Assembly (NCBI GenBank): GCA_033297205.1
Contig: MU859063.1
Location: 186,001 to 250,000, forward strand
Direction: 5' to 3'
DNA length: 64,000 bases
DNA from: Pseudoneurospora amorphoporcata
Lineage: Eukaryota > Ascomycota > Sordariomycetes > Sordariales > Sordariaceae
This document shows, piece after piece, positions 45,201-59,100 of this stretch. The notes under the pieces are model-generated. The model had not been told where the DNA came from and made no database searches. It saw nothing but the letters and a program-made list of their open reading frames with translations. The translations under genes were made by a program, and so were the position numbers. Positions within the stretch are counted from its first letter, which is position 1. Each line of letters opens with the position of its first letter.

Positions 45201-46699
45201 TATAAAAATGCTGCATGTCTCGACCACGTGTAATTCGTCGTACGTAAGGAAGCCTTACAGTATCGTGAGCCCTGCCGCCGCCGATACCCTCGTTTTACGT
45301 CAACGGCGTTCGGAATGTGAAAGTGACGGTTGTGCGCTGCCATCATTATGTAAGATCATAGGAAGGGCAGATACGCAGTCGAGAGATGCGACAACCAACT
45401 AGGTAGTCAGCGATATCAGATGAGGTTGTGGTTTGTGGTGGAGGTAGTGAAGGCTGCCGAATGAGCCAAAGCCCCTAGCTTCGCAAGCTCCGAGCCCTGG
45501 CTTCATTGTTAGCACATCTGCTCAAGTCCACCATTCAACGTCATCAAGGCATTCTTTCTTCACGGCCCCACATCAGCGCTACGCCGTTACCCACACTCCT
45601 CTCAGAAGAACTTCACCAGAGCGCTGTAGCAACAACGAACAGCGCTGCTGACCGTGTTCAACAGTGCTTGACCGGGCTCGCTGACCTGGAACTCCACTGT
45701 CTTCACCGAACATGAGCGTGCCAAGCTGAAAGTTAGGGCTAGGTGCCCGATTCCCACTTTCACCGTTACCCCTACGCTGTTTGGTGCAATTAGCTGTCGA
45801 TCTCTTGGAAGCCGCCAACGAAAGGTTGATCGTGGATAAAGTGGGGGACGTTAGGACCAAACTCGGCCTTGCTCGGTAGCTCGGATGGACCGTATCGGAC
45901 GAAACACGAAGCTATCACTGCAGTTTTGTTGACTACAGCCCATCCACTTCTTTCCATGGGCAGAAACATGAGGACGCCGAGTCAGTAAAAGCTAATCGTC
46001 CCGTTTGTGTATGGCCTCCCCTCGGTGAGTAAGGTAATGTTGTAGCACGTTCCAACGACGCTGACGGATGATGATGCTGGCGACGTTGACCTGCTTCTAT
46101 GGCCGAAGCGATGTATTGGCCGTGAAACGAAAAAGCCCCCAAATCTAGTGAAAGCGGTATAGAACAAGACAAACATCGCATTTCGCTAGATGGTGCTGCG
46201 AAAATGAGAATGGCTGATCGTGAATGCTCATGAAATAGGAAATGGTATATGTAAAACAGGTGACATGGCAAAAGGCCGTCCAACTTTTTGTTTTCGCTCT
46301 CTTATTTTATAATGCCGCCAACTCCAGTGCCATATATGCGATGCCTTCATACCCAAACAAGACAAAAAGCGAGCCTTGATGCAACTGGTAAAGACAAAAA
46401 TAGTCAAATGATTCGTCTCGTTCGTGCCACTTCAATACCCAAAAGAACAAGAAAGGAAAAGAAAACGACAGAAGGACAACTCCCTGTTGCGCCGATGTAA
46501 AGAAACTATCATGGCCAACCTCCGTGTTTGGAGCATACTTGGGTCCTTTAGATTTCAAACAGGCGCAATGGGCCATGTTATCGTATCGGACCGGCGGTAT
46601 ATGTGGAAGGATTGTTATTTCGGACTAAGAACGGGGCATGGGTATCCGAGGAAAGGCAAGAAACATTGCTTCGTTGGTGTAACTTGAATTCAAATCTCG
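39269..46699. other. 7.4-kb gene-free region
   Basis: The frames here reach at most about 145 codons, overlap on both strands and lack domains. A 125-codon frame at 40118-40495 (MSTLVVSVGLL ... FEPLPRELSCLLLEYLEPRD) and an 80-codon frame at 43766-44008 are the least unconvincing. Small features are (GGGCA)5 at ~41985-42009, tandem GACAGGTC at ~42011-42028, a perfect 22-bp palindrome at 44168-44189, and GAGCCCTAGC-type decamers near 45140, 45172 and 45491. The GC content is not strongly lowered, so this does not look like heavily RIP-mutated DNA. Confidence 0.55.
44168..44189. repeat. Perfect 22-bp palindrome
   Basis: The half-site is AACCGCACACG followed directly by its reverse complement CGTGTGCGGTT, with no spacer. 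It could be a dimeric protein-binding site or a small cruciform. Confidence 0.9.
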
Positions 46700-48461
46700 T
46701 CATGATGAGCCATCCCAAAGCGGGTGGACAGTGCCGTCGGCCGGGGCGGGATCTTGGAGGGCCAAACCGCCGTAATGAGTGATCCAGAAAGCTGGATCAT
46801 CCTCGAGGGGGAAGTTGGTGAAATCGGGCAAGCTGCTCGTCAAGAGGCTGGAATCGTCACTGGTAAGTGGCGAGTTGTTTGCCAGGAACTTGGCACCGGC
46901 CTTCATCATCTTGAACTCCTCAAAGTCAAGAAAAGGGTCAGCGGCACCGTAGAGGTTAGGCTGGGGCTGGCCAAACCCAAAGCCGTTACCGGGCGTAGTG
47001 GCACAGAAACCAGATGTGGTCTCCCAGTCATCAAGAGCTGGCAAGAAGTCCTCGACTTCAGAGATATCGCCAGAGGTAGATGTGTTGGTGGTCAAGGTGG
47101 AAAGAGACTCGGATCCGTAATAATCGAAGGAGGCGTAGCTTTGCGCCTGGCCATAGCTGGACGGAGCAAAATCCGCCGACTTGTTGCCCAAGTCGAGCCC
47201 CTCGTAGTGGCTCCAGTCAACGGAGGTAGCGCTCAAACCGGCGCTGAACAGGGGCTGGTCATTGTCGGAGAGACTGCCAAAGAAGTCTGCGCTGTTGGGG
47301 ACGTACGGGGTGTACTTGATACCGGAAAGATCCAGAGGTGGCAGCTGTCCGTTGAGCTGGGCAAACGTCGAAGAGCCCGTCATAAGTGGCGAGGCGGACT
47401 CGGACTGGGCTCCACGCTGCATGGCAATGCCACTGCCGCTGACGTCCAAGCTATCGACGGAGCTAGCTCCCAAGCTTGAGGTGGTGCTATGCATTGAGTT
47501 TCCCCTGCTGAGCGTGTAAGGACCGCACTTTTGTGAGGGCCTGGTATGCTTGTACGTGGGCTTGTGGTGGCCGTTGGCGTCGAAAGACAGCATGGCATCC
47601 GAGTTGGCTGTGTTGGCCCGGCGTCTGCTACGGGAAGCGGACTTTGAAGAGCTTCGCGACTCAGAAGAGCAGCTCTTGTCCGAGTCGGATTCGGGGACGG
47701 TCTCGAGCTGAGGATGCTCCTTCTTGTGGCAGCAGGTGCAACGACCGCCATGGTTGCAACAGCAGCTTTCTGCAAGTGGACGATATGAGAGTCAGACAAA
47801 GCACAGCCTCATCAACCCGGCACAGCGAAGACTGGATGCTCACCCTTGTGACCCTCGACCGTTACTTGCAAGTGAATACACTTGCTCGTCTTTTCACCGC
47901 AGTCGCACTTGACATGCGAAGCGCGATACTTGCGCATGGACCGACAGTGCTGACATTGCGAAACCGGCCGCCCCTTTTTGTTGATGTGCTGGAGTGGACG
48001 ATCTGACAGTCGCACCGCGCAAAATTAGCGAAATTCCCAACGCAAAAAAACGGTATCAAGACGATTGGATACCTAGACGCTGCCAATTGCATGAGCTGCG
48101 CCTTCGGTGACCAAAAATGGCCCTCTCCCTCCTCAATGCTGCCCGGCCCCATCTCACGATGTGCTGATCCGAGTGCCCACGGTTGTCCATGGTTGCCCAC
48201 GATTCTGCGATCTGGGGGTCTCAAACAAGGCCAGTTGCCTCGCCTTGGAACCAGGTTCCAGCACCGCCCAAGACCCCCTCTCTCACCCTTGCCTTTCAAG
48301 CCGACCCTTCCAGTGCAGTGCAGTACGGATCAAGTGGTAGGGCTAACGGGATAGAATGCGAACTCGGCAATATGGAGTTACTCACCGTGATGTTGGCAGT
48401 TGCTCACACGATGCCCCCTCACACAGGCCTCGCAAGCCCACTTTTCACCGTTGATAAGCAT
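46700..48461 (-). CDS. Copper-fist transcription factor (GRISEA/Mac1/Ace1 type)
   Basis: Exons are 48461-48386, 48002-47844 and 47769-46700, giving 434 residues. The 383-bp first intron (donor GTGAGT) is long for this genome; the second is 74 bp. The copper fist occupies residues 1-~60: MLINGEKWACEACVRGHRVS with NCQHHD (ligands C10, C13, C22, H24), then NKKGRP (minor-groove KGRP motif) and CQHCRSMRKYRASHVKCDCG. A second Cys-rich cluster follows (ESCCCNHGGRCTCCHKKEH), a candidate copper-sensing site. The rest is acidic/Ser-rich with aromatic clusters (FLPALDDWE; PDFTNFPLEDDPAFW), consistent with activation regions. Copper-fist factors control copper uptake or detoxification genes according to copper status. 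The sequence resembles Podospora GRISEA most (from memory). It is flanked by unusually large gene-free spaces on both sides. Confidence 0.93.
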
Positions 48462-51400
48462 TGTTGTTGAAGATTTCGGGGTTGGTGTTGAAGTTTATGC
48501 TGGCGATCGGACCTCAGACTTCAGGCCTCGAGAATGCTGGAGCTAGCAACGGAAAATTGGTTGGGTTGAGATATCTAGAAATCGCTGACGTGGTGCGGTG
48601 ACGCTGCTGCGGAATCGGAGTTTGGCTCCTAGCACAAGAGCTCGATTGCCAAACTTTTTTTTTTTTTCTCCTTCCCCAAAACTGGTTATGGGTGTGACTG
48701 GTGGCAGGATCACGGGCCAGTGCGTTCGCTTCCTGTGTCTCTGACTCGGTTCCCTGAAGTTGTTGTGGTACTCGGAGCTATGTGTGCGTCGGTGGTTTGC
48801 TGCTCAGGGGCAACAAGATGCAGACTCGAACGGGGAGCTATCGATGGTACGGTTGCAGGCGATTGATGTACCTCTAGGTGAGACTCCCGGGTAGTGTGCC
48901 CTCTATAATTGGGGGTGGTCCAGTGCAGTGATGTAAGCTCTCGCTTTGGGGGATGAGCACCTGGACAAAATGTTTAAAGTTGAAAAAAGTTATGGAAACA
49001 CGCAAACTCTCAAATGCTCATTGCCAATGCGCTTGGGTATAGGTCGATGGGAAATGGAGTGGAAATACGACCAAAAGAAGTTGGGAAAGCAAAAGATGCC
49101 GATGACTCCGGTTAAGAACAATGCCGCCCTAGCAGCACGCATATAGAGATGGCAGATAGGACCAGGCAAGGTGGGCTTGGAGTGGAGATTCCTTTGACCA
49201 AAGTTCCCGTCGTGTGTAAGTCGCGGGCGCGAGAGCGACGGTGGGCTAGGTGGGCTAGGTGGTAGTACAGTGGGCGGAACAAAAGGTGACGGGGCCCTGG
49301 CTGCGCTGGCTCTTCCTTGGTACGGGGCCTGGAGGGGGGTTACCCGACTGGGGACTCCAACGAAGACCGACTGGAAATTGGCGGGCGTAAGTGGGGCTCC
49401 TAGTACATGGGACACCACTGTTCTCCTGCAACCCTGCTGCAACCTCACGGGATGATGTCGGGAGGGTTCGCCTTGTACTCCGGGCCTGGGGGGAATCTCG
49501 GCTGAACTGCACTGTTGGGCGGCTGGGGGACCAACCTAGAGACCAACCCGGAGACTGGAGTCGGGGTGGGGTGAAGATTGCTGACTGTATTCGCGTGGTA
49601 AGATGTACGGTATGTTGTATTGATGTAATTTTCCAGGTCAAGATAATCCGGGTCGGCAACTCAACAGCACAGCTTGTCTGGCTGAAGAGTGGGCGTTCAA
49701 GTCAATTGAGATGTTGCGACAGCCGGGCGACAAGTCAAGCACATATCCATACAGATCAAGGTACCGTAGGCAGGAGGTCAGTACGTCGGACAGGTGTCTT
49801 AACCGCCAAGGTGAGGTGAGGTGAGGTGAGACGCCGCTCTCATTGGGAAACGCAACTTGAGGGGGCAGAGGGAAGAACGGGAGAGCAGAACAAAGCAGTG
49901 GAGAGTACCTAAGGTATTCCAAGGTCGGCAGGCGACGGGCAGAGGGTGGTCCGGTCTTTTTAAGGCCTCCTTGTCCCCTCCGATATGGGGGATATGGGGC
50001 TCGGGGAATGCCACTCTTTTACCCTCACTTGCCTGGGAAGGTGGCATGGGCCACGGCGGGATAGGAGCGGCCGAAGAGAGAGATCATGATGAATTGCTGC
50101 TGATGAACCACCACTCTCTGCGTGCAGTTACTCGCAGACTGGCACTGCATCCCGTTGTCCATTCTTGGGAATGGTGGGTTGGGCTGCCGTCTGGGGTGGG
50201 TGATGGTCGAAATAAAGCTAGCAACCTAAATGTTGCAGAACATGGAGATATGATGGAACAGATCAGAACCGGCATGCTCATCCACATCAGTTGGAAGGAA
50301 GGAAGCAACAAGACCCCAAGCCGGGAACACCAGGCGAGCCCGGGGTGAGGTGACGAAACGGGAGCTGCCAGATCGGGATGCTAGAAGTGGAGAGCTGCAG
50401 TCCGCGTGTGGTGGGCTTGATTTCTTGCACAAGTTGCAGAGGAAGTCGCAGTGACTCTGATGGTCGCATGAGGTACAAGGTTCCCGGTCGCAGGGCAAGA
50501 AGGTGGTAAGTACCTTATTTACCAGCCTATATAGATAATGTAAGCTGTAGAGGTAGAGGTAAGCTTCAACTTCACCATCCTTGCCTTTGATGACCTAGAC
50601 GAAGTCCTCGCAATCCCGGTCCCTACATACCCAGAGCCCCAAACCCTACGGTGGGCATGGGAGGTTGCGCCGTTGAAAGTTACACTGCACCCTTTACTCA
50701 GGCACGAGTTCTGCCACAGTGAGATCTCACACCGTACGTAGGTTGTCTGTTACAAGACAACTTGTCTTGATGGGAGGCACACAATTCCAATACGACCTGA
50801 AGGCAATATGAGCGGCGCATAGGGAAGAACCTGAAAGGACCTAGACGAGCAGACGGGTAGCCTACTACTAAAGCGTACCTGCCTTTGGGGTGCAGTGGCC
50901 ATTGGGCGGGGACTAGCAATCACAACTCGACGGGAGCTCTGTTGTATCATGAAGATGATGAAAGCATGGCAGGCGCGGCGCGGCGGGCCCAGTACCGTCG
51001 GGCATTCCCCCCTCTGAAAGCTGTTGGCAGGCGCATGTGGCAGGTTCGGAACAGAGCGGGATGGAAATCGCAAGCCTGGCAAGCCATCATCATTGATGTC
51101 GCCTCCATCCGTCCTTCATCCCACATTCCGCACCATAAACTCATGCGAGATGTGTTCATTGAACCCCATATTCATGTCTTGATGTCAGTCGTATTTTACG
51201 CAGCTTGCCCTCCCACAGATCGGTGATGAGATGAGCGTGGGGAAACTGTTTGGCTTGCTTGCACAATCGACCTCACAAGTCGAAACGTCGCTGCCTATCA
51301 TGCCTGTCGGCCCTTGCTGGTTATTCGTTCTTTCTGAAGTGCGATGAGATGGTTCGGAAGTGGGTAGGATAGGTAGGTAAAATGAACCCCAACTCGGCTC

Positions 51401-52274
51401 CTTCCTGGTTCGGGACAGTCTCTTTTGTGAGGAAATGGAAGGATGATCGTGATCGACCTCTGAGTTGCAAATGCATGTGTAATGATTACAGGAACAAGCC
51501 CATGGTGGAGGAAAGGACACCTGGATGTACTACAGCATAGTGAGCGGTAGTGGTTGATACCTACTTTTTGTGCGACGTGCAAGGGCAACGAAAGAAGCTG
51601 TGATGTTGTGTATTGAGTTGCTAAGTCTGGAAGAACTGTGCGGAAGGTCTGGAGGGCTAATTCTGGAAGGGAGGCTGTGCCCTGCCTGGTCTGTGCCATG
51701 GCCAGGTGCAAGGGCCTCTCCAACACTTTTTATCTCCGTTGCCGCGTGCCTGGGAAGGCACTACAGTGGAAATTATGGGGACATTTTCTTGGCTTCGAGG
51801 GGGTCGAGTCGTTCCATTACTCCATTTTGCACTGCAAGCCATCGATTCGCATCGATGGGAGCAACCTCTCATCACAAAATGGAACGGTTTTCCATCAATA
51901 GATGCCCAGCACTCGCTTCAATCTCACTTTGTTGCGCACCTCCCACGACAAGCGCGCGCCCAGCCTTCCCATCTGGGCTCGTCCACCGTCACTTTCGATT
52001 ACGGGCTTATTGCATCCTCCTCACGCCCGGCCTCCCCCGGGTCTTTGCGACGAGAGAAAGCCACCCTGCCTCTGCTTACGACGGCGACAGGGCAACCTCC
52101 CTCTGCCGCTCGGTCGCCTATTTGAGAGAGACAAAGATGGCTGGCGAGAATGGTTGAAACCGAATGGTTCTCCTGCATCGAAGAAACCCCCCGGGTTGGG
52201 CCCGTCTTAACCCGTCCTATAAAAGGTAACTGGCATGTAGCCGGTGACCCTGAAATTCGTCCTCCGTCCTTGTC

Positions 52275-52517
52275 ATGGTCTATGGAGCTCCTCCTCGTTT
52301 GCCCGATTCCACGCTAGAGAGTCGCTACTGTATCTCCTTTGGGCCCAACAACATCCCATACTGGCTGATCGGATCAGAGCAACCAAAAACCAACACCTCC
52401 ACAGCGCATATCCCACAACCGTTAACGACATCGACGGGCAGCTCTGCAGCCTATAAGTCCATCATTGGTGGGGTCATTACCGAATCTCCGCCGCTTACAA
52501 GTTACAACTTGAAGTGA
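52275..52517 (+). CDS. Possible small protein, 80 codons, weak
   Basis: It begins MVYGAPPRLPDSTLESRYCI and ends GGVITESPPLTSYNLK. A TATAAAAGG lies about 56 bp upstream of the ATG. No domain or signal peptide is recognised. Its 3' end overlaps the minus-strand relic at 52.4-53.2 kb. It could be accidental. Confidence 0.2.
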   Translation: MVYGAPPRLPDSTLESRYCISFGPNNIPYWLIGSEQPKTNTSTAHIPQPLTTSTGSSAAYKSIIGGVITESPPLTSYNLK

Positions 52518-53195
52518 CAGGCTGACGGCCTGTAAAATTTTGTCTCTCAAAGACCTCTCTAGATCCAAGATATCATCTGGCCTCGGAATTTCTCTCTGTC
52601 TCGTATCTGGTACGGAGAAATCAAGGTTTAATACCGGATGACTTGGCTGATTTGAGACCCAAATGGTTCCTCTTGCAGAAAGATAATTGTCTTTACGATA
52701 TGCATCAAGCATCTTGTCTTTTAAAAAGGGAACCCCGGGCCCTTTGACAATGACTACAGGCGGCGCTGAAGCATATCCCACGTTCTCAGCACTTTCAACG
52801 TTCTCACACGAATTGTCTAGCTCAAGGACACGAGAGCCGACTTCGATACACCTTGCGGATACAGATTCCATACATGGCAACAACCGGATCGCGCTGCAGC
52901 GGTCGCTAGTGTACGTGTAACTATACCATCTCATATCGACTTCAAGCGAAACCAACTACAGATATTGGACGGGAGCTCTTGGGACCGCTTGAGGTAGAGC
53001 CTAATGGTTCCTCCTATGGACAAGCCGTACAATAATTCCTCTATTCTTTAACAAGTATCTCTGATATCTCGGTCCGGTTGCAAACGTTGCAGCATAAAAC
53101 ACAACCACAGCCTCACGGATCCCAAGCTTCTTGATGGTCATCCAGGGGTTGACAGGTTCCATACGACCTGACACAGGCCCATGATACAGCCTCAT
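52440..53195 (-). pseudogene. Unrecognised coding relic in three frames
   Basis: Protein-like segments follow one another with frame changes: MEPVNPWMTIKKLGIREAVV ... YQRYLLKN (53195-~53040), then LLYGLSIGGTIRLYLKRSQE ... (~53035-52930), then a 150-codon frame containing VVIVKGPGVPFLKDKMLDAY ... PRPDDILDLERSLRDKILQ (to ~52440). No intron signals reconcile the frames. I do not recognise the family. Confidence 0.35.
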
Positions 53196-56100
53196 AACTC
53201 ATGTGCCGCCTATGACGGGTCATCGAGACAGCTACGTATGTCAGGCTGAACAAGTAGACTCGAGGTACCTAAACAGATGGGTCTCCACCAAGCCGCATTC
53301 AAAGGGGCCGACTTCTCCAGAGTTTCCTCAGATCGGTAACGACAGGGGCATCACCAGCTCGGTGACGCAATTCGCCGTGTCATGGCCGACTTTACGCCGC
53401 GGATGGAAAGAAGAGATTCATATCGACCAACGAACGTGGGGAGGCCCAGCTCCGTTCTCATGGTCACAATCTCGTTTGAGTGCGCCTTCCTTTCTGTCCG
53501 GTTTCTCGAGGTTGCTACTCTGAGAAAGAGATCGTGCCGAAGCCCTATGCATATAATCCATGATTCGTCGGGTCAGCCCGCCTTCTTCTCCGTGAAGCAT
53601 TTTACCGGCTCACACCTCACATTCGCCTAAGAAGTGGCCAAGGCGAATGCGAATTGATCCTACAAATTCGTGTGAGTCTCCCTACTATCCAGTTGATCGG
53701 TTCTTGTCGTTAACAAGACGGTATTATTCTGCCGTTTCAAGTAAGCTCCTACATCATGAGTCTGTCCAGTTGGGTTCATTGAGCTACTGCCGGTGCTCAC
53801 TGTTCACTGTCACTCATCAGGGATCGAGAGTCACACGGCGCGTCAGTAACTGGCAGTCGAGTAGTACTCGCCGGGCTCAACCTTGTTTCTCGGTATAAAT
53901 GCCAGCATTAACTACCTCTAGACATCATGTGAAATGTCCGAATTCATCGACCGCCTGACCTCAGATTGATGGTAGCACGGAAATGATATATCACGTCTCA
54001 TGGAGGATTTGTTTGACGAGTTACAAGTCACCATGACACATGAATGATAGCGGTTCACGGGAATTTCAGGCTCCTGGTCCAAAGTGGGCTCGGCAACAGC
54101 GTGTTTTGGACAATTGGTGTATGACCCAAACCGGGCTTCTTCCTTTCATTGTTTGACACTCGGGCAATTCAGATATCACAGCTTGGCTTTTGCTGGGCAT
54201 CACATCTAGCAAAGCTCAAACAGCAACAACAAACAAAAGCATGAGTTAGTCCCGACCGAGCACGATGGTAAGACCACGGCGAGAGGCAATACGTTAGTAT
54301 AATATATTACTTTCCTGAGCACAGGATTAATTTTGTGGGGATGACTTTCTGACTCTACACAAAATGCAAACCCCATACAGGTTTGATAGGCCATACCCGG
54401 GGTTGTAAATTTGGCCGAAACTTTGATGTATGCTTCCTTCGCATCGTATTGTTGGAGGTGACAGACATGCTGTGTCTGTACATGGTGCTGTTTGGATAAG
54501 CACAGGTTGAACGTGTTTTCGTTTCCCGTTCAACAAGACAGGTGTGTACCCCTTATTGCCGAGCAGTGCCATCTCACTAATGTTGTATAGCATGCCGAAA
54601 ATTGGACGGGTGATCACAAGGCAATCGGGTTGTGCAACCAACCGGTGATACACTGTCATTTTCTGCAATTGTTCTAGAAGAACCGGACCCCATCCCATAC
54701 TCCGCACTCTCTCTAAGCCATGTGCTTTCCATTTCGGGGTTCAGAAGTTCGGGGCGATGCGGAAAGGACAAGTGATGGGATGACGGCAAGCTTCCACACA
54801 CATGTGCCATTTCCACTCAGTTTAGCCAGGCAACAAATCAGAGAATGCTTCTGATTCCTCGGGTTTTCACCCTCGTTGGCGCTTGTCGGCGGATCACACA
54901 CATCGAAGTTTGCCCAGGAGGCCAAGCCCGAAGTCTTTTATAATTCGGTTGCTGCAATGATGTGCTCAGAGTTCCAAGGGTTCTTCTCGGCTCACCGGGC
55001 AAAAGGGAGCGGGGGAAGCACCCTCTCCTGTTCCGTCTGTATCCTCTCCGTCTCAGACATCACTTGATGATGGACCACAAGGGTAAGAGGAGGAAAACCA
55101 AAAGGATTCTGTGCAGCAAGCCTCTGGGCTGATTCATCAGTCGACTCAGGTTAAAGCAATTGGCTGGAAGGTTGAGTTATGCACGGGATGTTGACTGAGC
55201 GTGCTGGAATTTTTCTGGTACTCGGGGGTGCAGCCCCAAATATTGAATCCTCGCGTCACAGAAGCAGAGCCAGGCTTTGCGTGTCTGAAACTCGAAAAGG
55301 GCAGTGAGTTACCCAAACCCCGACTGTCGGTTGGCAGCTTACCAGTTCATGTGCGGTTCTTCAGGGGTGGTGGTCGGCACCTTCATGGTGGTTGGCCCCC
55401 AAAATGACGTTATTCTCATTGTTCGGAGCATGGCGCGCACGCTAAGAACGGGCTGCGGTGGACAAGGACGGAAGCGCCCTCTCAGGCAGAAGCTCTTGCG
55501 CGAAGCGAGTGCTCTGGTTGAATGGCTTTTGCCTTGTTACTGGGCAACCGTGCGATGCTGTGATGGTGGTGGCATCCATCATTGTGGTAGACTAGTAGAC
55601 TAGACTCCAGAAGAGTTCATGTCGTGGTTGATGAAGAAAAGTGGGGTAAGAGCACTTAAAAGTTGAACGAAGCTCGAGCTTGGACCATGAAAATCTAGCG
55701 TGCATCAAAGCTTAACTGTAATGAGCCTAGCGGCAGTCGTCTCCGGCAGGCCCTTGTGCCCCTCTTCACCACCTTTGCATCCACATGAATTTTCACCTTT
55801 TCATAAAAAAAACCCCCACGTCTTGACAAGCTTCAATTTCCTCCACGCAACGACATCATCCTGTCCTCTTTCAGCTTCATTCTCTATCTTACCCTCCTTT
55901 CTGCCAACCCCACGACGCCAATCATGGTCAGGAACTTGCCGCCCATGTTGCTGCTTTCTTGACGATCGCGCCGCATATGTACTTTTTTTCATTCCTTGGT
56001 GCAGCCACGGGATTGGCAAGTCACACTGGCCCTCCGGCCTCGCCGTCTACTGAAGCACGCAAGCGTCAAGCGAACAAAAAGTTGCACGACCATGAGCTCC

Positions 56101-59100
56101 GAGTCGGCCGCTTGACCCAATCATCCCCTAATCCCTTTCCCTCCTTCCCTCTATATAGCCTTTTTTTGTTATGGCGATGTGCAACACCAGGTTCGGAGCC
56201 TGCGCGTCGTTCACCAAAGTTCATTCAGCTCTCTTCCTGCCTAGTCTTCCCCCAAGCCCTGTGACAGGTTTCTGCGGTTATCCGTCAAGCCCTGTCTGTA
56301 GCTCGTCATAGCTGAGCTCGGCGGTGCGGGAGAGTTGAAGGGGTTGGGCTGAGACGCCATGTTCTTGAGGTGAGCTTCCGCTGCAGGGACGGCTTGGCTC
56401 AGCATCACAGAGGTTCATGAGAGCCTCCTTGAGAGATGCTGAACATGACCCTCAACCAACACCTCGGGACACCCACCTCATCACCTTATGCAAGGTGCAA
56501 TTCGGCGACGGCCGTCGATTACATTCTGACGCTCCCATCCTTCCCATTCTGCTCAGCGCTCCTCTCTGGAACATCCCATCACCGCGGCGGGGGTCAACGA
56601 TGATGTTATTGCAGATGTGGTGGTTTATCACATCAACCTTCCTCGCCACTATCAATAGTGGCTTATCTACCCTTTACCTTTTTGCCAAGCAAGGTGTTTG
56701 CTTCATGCGTTCACCAATATTTACGTCTCAAATGGTTGACGTTGATATCTAAGCGCAATGGCTAGATTGACATATTTCAAACCCAATGCTGGGCGCCCGT
56801 GTTGACCGTCTCGTCTTGAGCTTCACATGATATGCGGGAATCAGTGGAGGTTACATATCCATACCCCAATCAACAACGTCTGTTGGTTGTGTGGCAGACG
56901 GTACCTTTGTCCTTCTGGGGGAGTTGATGAGGGCAACCTACCTCGCCGGTCCAGATGTTCGTGGATGATGGTGCCATTTATGGTCCGTCACCCGGGCAAA
57001 AGGGAAGGTCGCCATCAATCAGCGTCATGAGCCATTCAACCGGGAGCTGTGGTGGTGGTGCCTCCCCCTCTTTTGTCCCTGTCCATAACCCATTTTCCTG
57101 CCCTCGCCCACGTAAACGTGCAGAATCTCTGCAAATCGCAAAAGCAACGGGGTTGTATCGGTATTGATGCTGATGGTAACAAGTGAGGGCCCTAGAAACG
57201 CCCGTGGTTCGTTCCATTTGGCGTTTTCAATGGTTGCATCTGATTATCACGCTGTCTCAACCACACACACACACATTCAATTGCACCCACACCTTTACCA
57301 GCTATCATCTTCGTAAAAGGCATTGCAACATGCTGAAATGTTCTGGAAAAGTCATTTTTCCCGAAACGCATGTACCCTCTACAAAACACCTCAAAGTCTC
57401 AAACCCCCATCCAGCCCTTCTATCAATCAGAGCAGCCGGCTGCCGCTGTCTTGTACTTCTCGAGGGCTTCGAGGGGTCGGCTTGCCGATTTCAGGTCGGA
57501 CGGACATCCCGCCCTGTGTACTCGTACCGTAATTCACCTACTCGCCGTGCTCATGCCTGCCTGCCGCCTCGCGTGCCGCCCATGTGAGGTGTGCCTGCCA
57601 ATGTTTAGTTTCTGTCTCATCTCATTGTCGTTGTCATGGAGGACAGTCGGTTCTCGGGGCGGGACCAGAAGGGTGGTGATACATACTTTCAGGCCTTACC
57701 TATCTCACCGCGTTCGTTCGATACGGCTGTTAACGGACTAGAACGGATCCTGCCTCCAGCACTTGGACCGGACCTAAACTAGATATCAGAGGCTGGAAGG
57801 CGAGAGCAGGTACATGCCAGATAGTATCATGCAAGCCTCAGGTGAGGTTGAAATTACGCTTCACCCCCTTTTCGAACCCTTTTTCATAGTCCGCTTCTTT
57901 AGCTTACTCCGGCGTTTTAGCGCCAACTCCATTGTCAACGTCCGCCGATACCCGGCCGGTGGCCGGCATGCGGGCCACGGTGGACTAAAAGACGTTGTGC
58001 GCCGCGGCCGTCTACTCCTGGGTGCTGGAAGATGGATAGTATGGAGACACAAGCCAATCTCCCTCGGAGTTCGGCAGTCGTCTCTCACCACGACATACCG
58101 AACATGGACATGTTGTGACGCTTCCAGCGCCGGTGGCCGCGCCGATTTCTGAGGCGCTCTGTTGACACCTCGGCCGGTACGGTGCCACCGGGCTTATCTC
58201 AGCTGTTTGGGATGCGATGCGGGAGATAGTCCGATCCGCCACCTGTCCGCCCGATCACCATACTTCAACTCGGCATGAGGCGATCGTCATTTCAGGTTTT
58301 TGGGTAGGACAGTGGTAGGACTGCTGTCAAAAGGTATGGTACATGGAAGGGGACGACAGCTATGCTGTGCAGCTATGGACCACAATGTGGGCTATGCTGT
58401 GTAAGGCTTCGAGAAGGGGGACACAACGTTCTGTTACACTTTGGGTCACCATTCGACAGGCGGAAAGGTGGGGGAGAGAGCGCAGAAAGATCCAAGAAAG
58501 GGGTTCTAGAACTGATGTTTGGATTATTGGTGGATGACTGGACACTGGGATGGGATACAAGCGAGGTTCTACATGTGTGTGTCTTTGTGTTTTGTCAACA
58601 TGGTTCAACAACCATCTTGTAGTTAGGAGTCTGGTTGTCTTGCAATGAAAAGGAGAACATAGATCCACTGCTTGTGGTTTGTTTCCTTTCATTTTCCACC
58701 GCCTCCTATCCAGTGTCTATCCACATGCCCACTGCCGTCTGCCGTATTTCACACTGCGGCTGACAGCCTGACACGGCATTGCCGTACTGCCCCATGGACC
58801 CCTTTTCTTGTTCCAGTTCGGCTGGCTTGCCGAACTTGTGCTATGCGAGGCATGTATGGAACTTCCACGTTTGTCAGCTTCGTTAAATTACATAGAGACA
58901 GGTGCTTATGGGCATCTTCAGTGTTGTTAAGTTTCGAGTTACAAGACACTAGCTGTAGAGGTATGTCTTCTTCATTCATGGTAGGGAATATCATTCGAAA
59001 AAAATTGGAAAAAAATTGAAAAGACTGATGATTGACTACGATTTGAATGCAACGCCCGCTACAGGGTCGGATTTTTCCGCGTGTTGCAGACCAGCATGTC

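Noticed and set aside
49811..49830. (GTGAG)4 pentamer run as a possible CRISPR-like or satellite repeat
   Set aside because: Simple microsatellite without spacers or larger array.
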